Source: Vicia villosa
Lineage: Eukaryota > Streptophyta > Magnoliopsida > Fabales > Fabaceae
Direction: 5' to 3'
Assembly: GCF_029867415.1 (NCBI RefSeq)
Contig: NC_081180.1
Location: 21,104,808-21,168,807, forward strand
Length of the DNA: 64,000 nt
Shown: one piece after another, positions 64,000-64,000 of the stretch
Numbering within the stretch: the first letter of the stretch is position 1
Layout: the number at the start of each line of letters is the position of its first letter
Program-made: the position numbers and the translations under genes
Notes under the pieces: generated by a model
Database searches by the model: none
What the model was told of the DNA's origin: nothing
What the model saw: the letters and a program-made list of their open reading frames with translations, nothing else

Positions 64000-64000
64000 T

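Larger units (their letters stand above)
60428..64000 (-). mobile_element. Ty1/copia retrotransposon, 3' part, runs off the window
   Basis: Contains 3' LTR, polypurine tract, RNase H, RT, integrase and part of the protease region. Gag and the 5' LTR lie beyond the right edge. It inserted just upstream of WRKY copy 2. Confidence 0.9.

Overview
This is a plant nuclear genome window: AT-rich, with intron-rich genes spliced at GT-AG sites, long introns, and heavy retrotransposon and MITE content. The proteins and repeat types point to a legume, most likely the pea/vetch/clover group; this is an inference from remembered family sequences, not a database match.

Layout. (1) 1-8.5 kb, + strand: most of FCA, the flowering-time RNA-binding protein (two RRMs, Gln/Pro-rich region, WW domain); the first coding exon lies left of the window. 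(2) 9.0-10.3 kb, - strand: an intact four-exon class III peroxidase gene with a TATA box. (3) 11.9-27.1 kb: a three-level retrotransposon nest. An old decayed Ty3/gypsy element (11.9-12.35 and 25.3-27.1 kb) was split by a non-autonomous Ty3/gypsy element on the - strand with 2,438-bp LTRs, tRNA-iMet primer site, polypurine tract and 5-bp target duplication (12352-25332). That element was in turn split by an intact Ty1/copia element with identical-length 436-bp LTRs and an uninterrupted polyprotein (16857-21761). (4) 27.1-28.1 kb: MITE-like repeats. (5) 28.5-38.2 kb, + strand: a complete 17-exon cytosolic methionyl-tRNA synthetase gene with the C-terminal EMAPII/Arc1p-like tRNA-binding domain. 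Its introns carry a LINE scrap, a 115-bp tandem duplication, a hAT MITE with perfect 8-bp TSD and a PIF/Harbinger-like element with TTA duplication. (6) 39.4-40.7 kb, - strand: remains of a Mutator-like (MULE) transposase ending in an OTU-protease-like segment. (7) 40.7-55.2 kb: a tandem triplication of a roughly 4-kb unit. Each unit has a broken plant mobile domain (PMD/MAIN-like) gene and a scrap of LTR-PBS-gag (gag seen in units A and B only). Unit B was later hit by a solo LTR and a MITE, and unit C by two long-palindrome MITEs that sit inside (TA)n arrays. (8) 55.1-60.4 kb, - strand: two tandem copies of a group IIc-like WRKY gene. Copy 1 has WLKYGQK in place of WRKYGQK and its 3' end is cut by the repeat array. 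Copy 2 keeps WRKYGQK but lacks the zinc-finger exon and carries an insertion in exon 2. (9) 60.4-64.0 kb, - strand: the 3' part of a second Ty1/copia element with one in-frame stop in pol, running off the window.

Only FCA, the peroxidase and the methionyl-tRNA synthetase look like ordinary functioning host genes. The rest is accessory DNA in which order of insertion can be read directly. I found no operon-like or defence-like system. The most unusual material is the WRKY pair, the MULE-OTU/PMD neighbourhood and the microsatellite-targeting palindromes.
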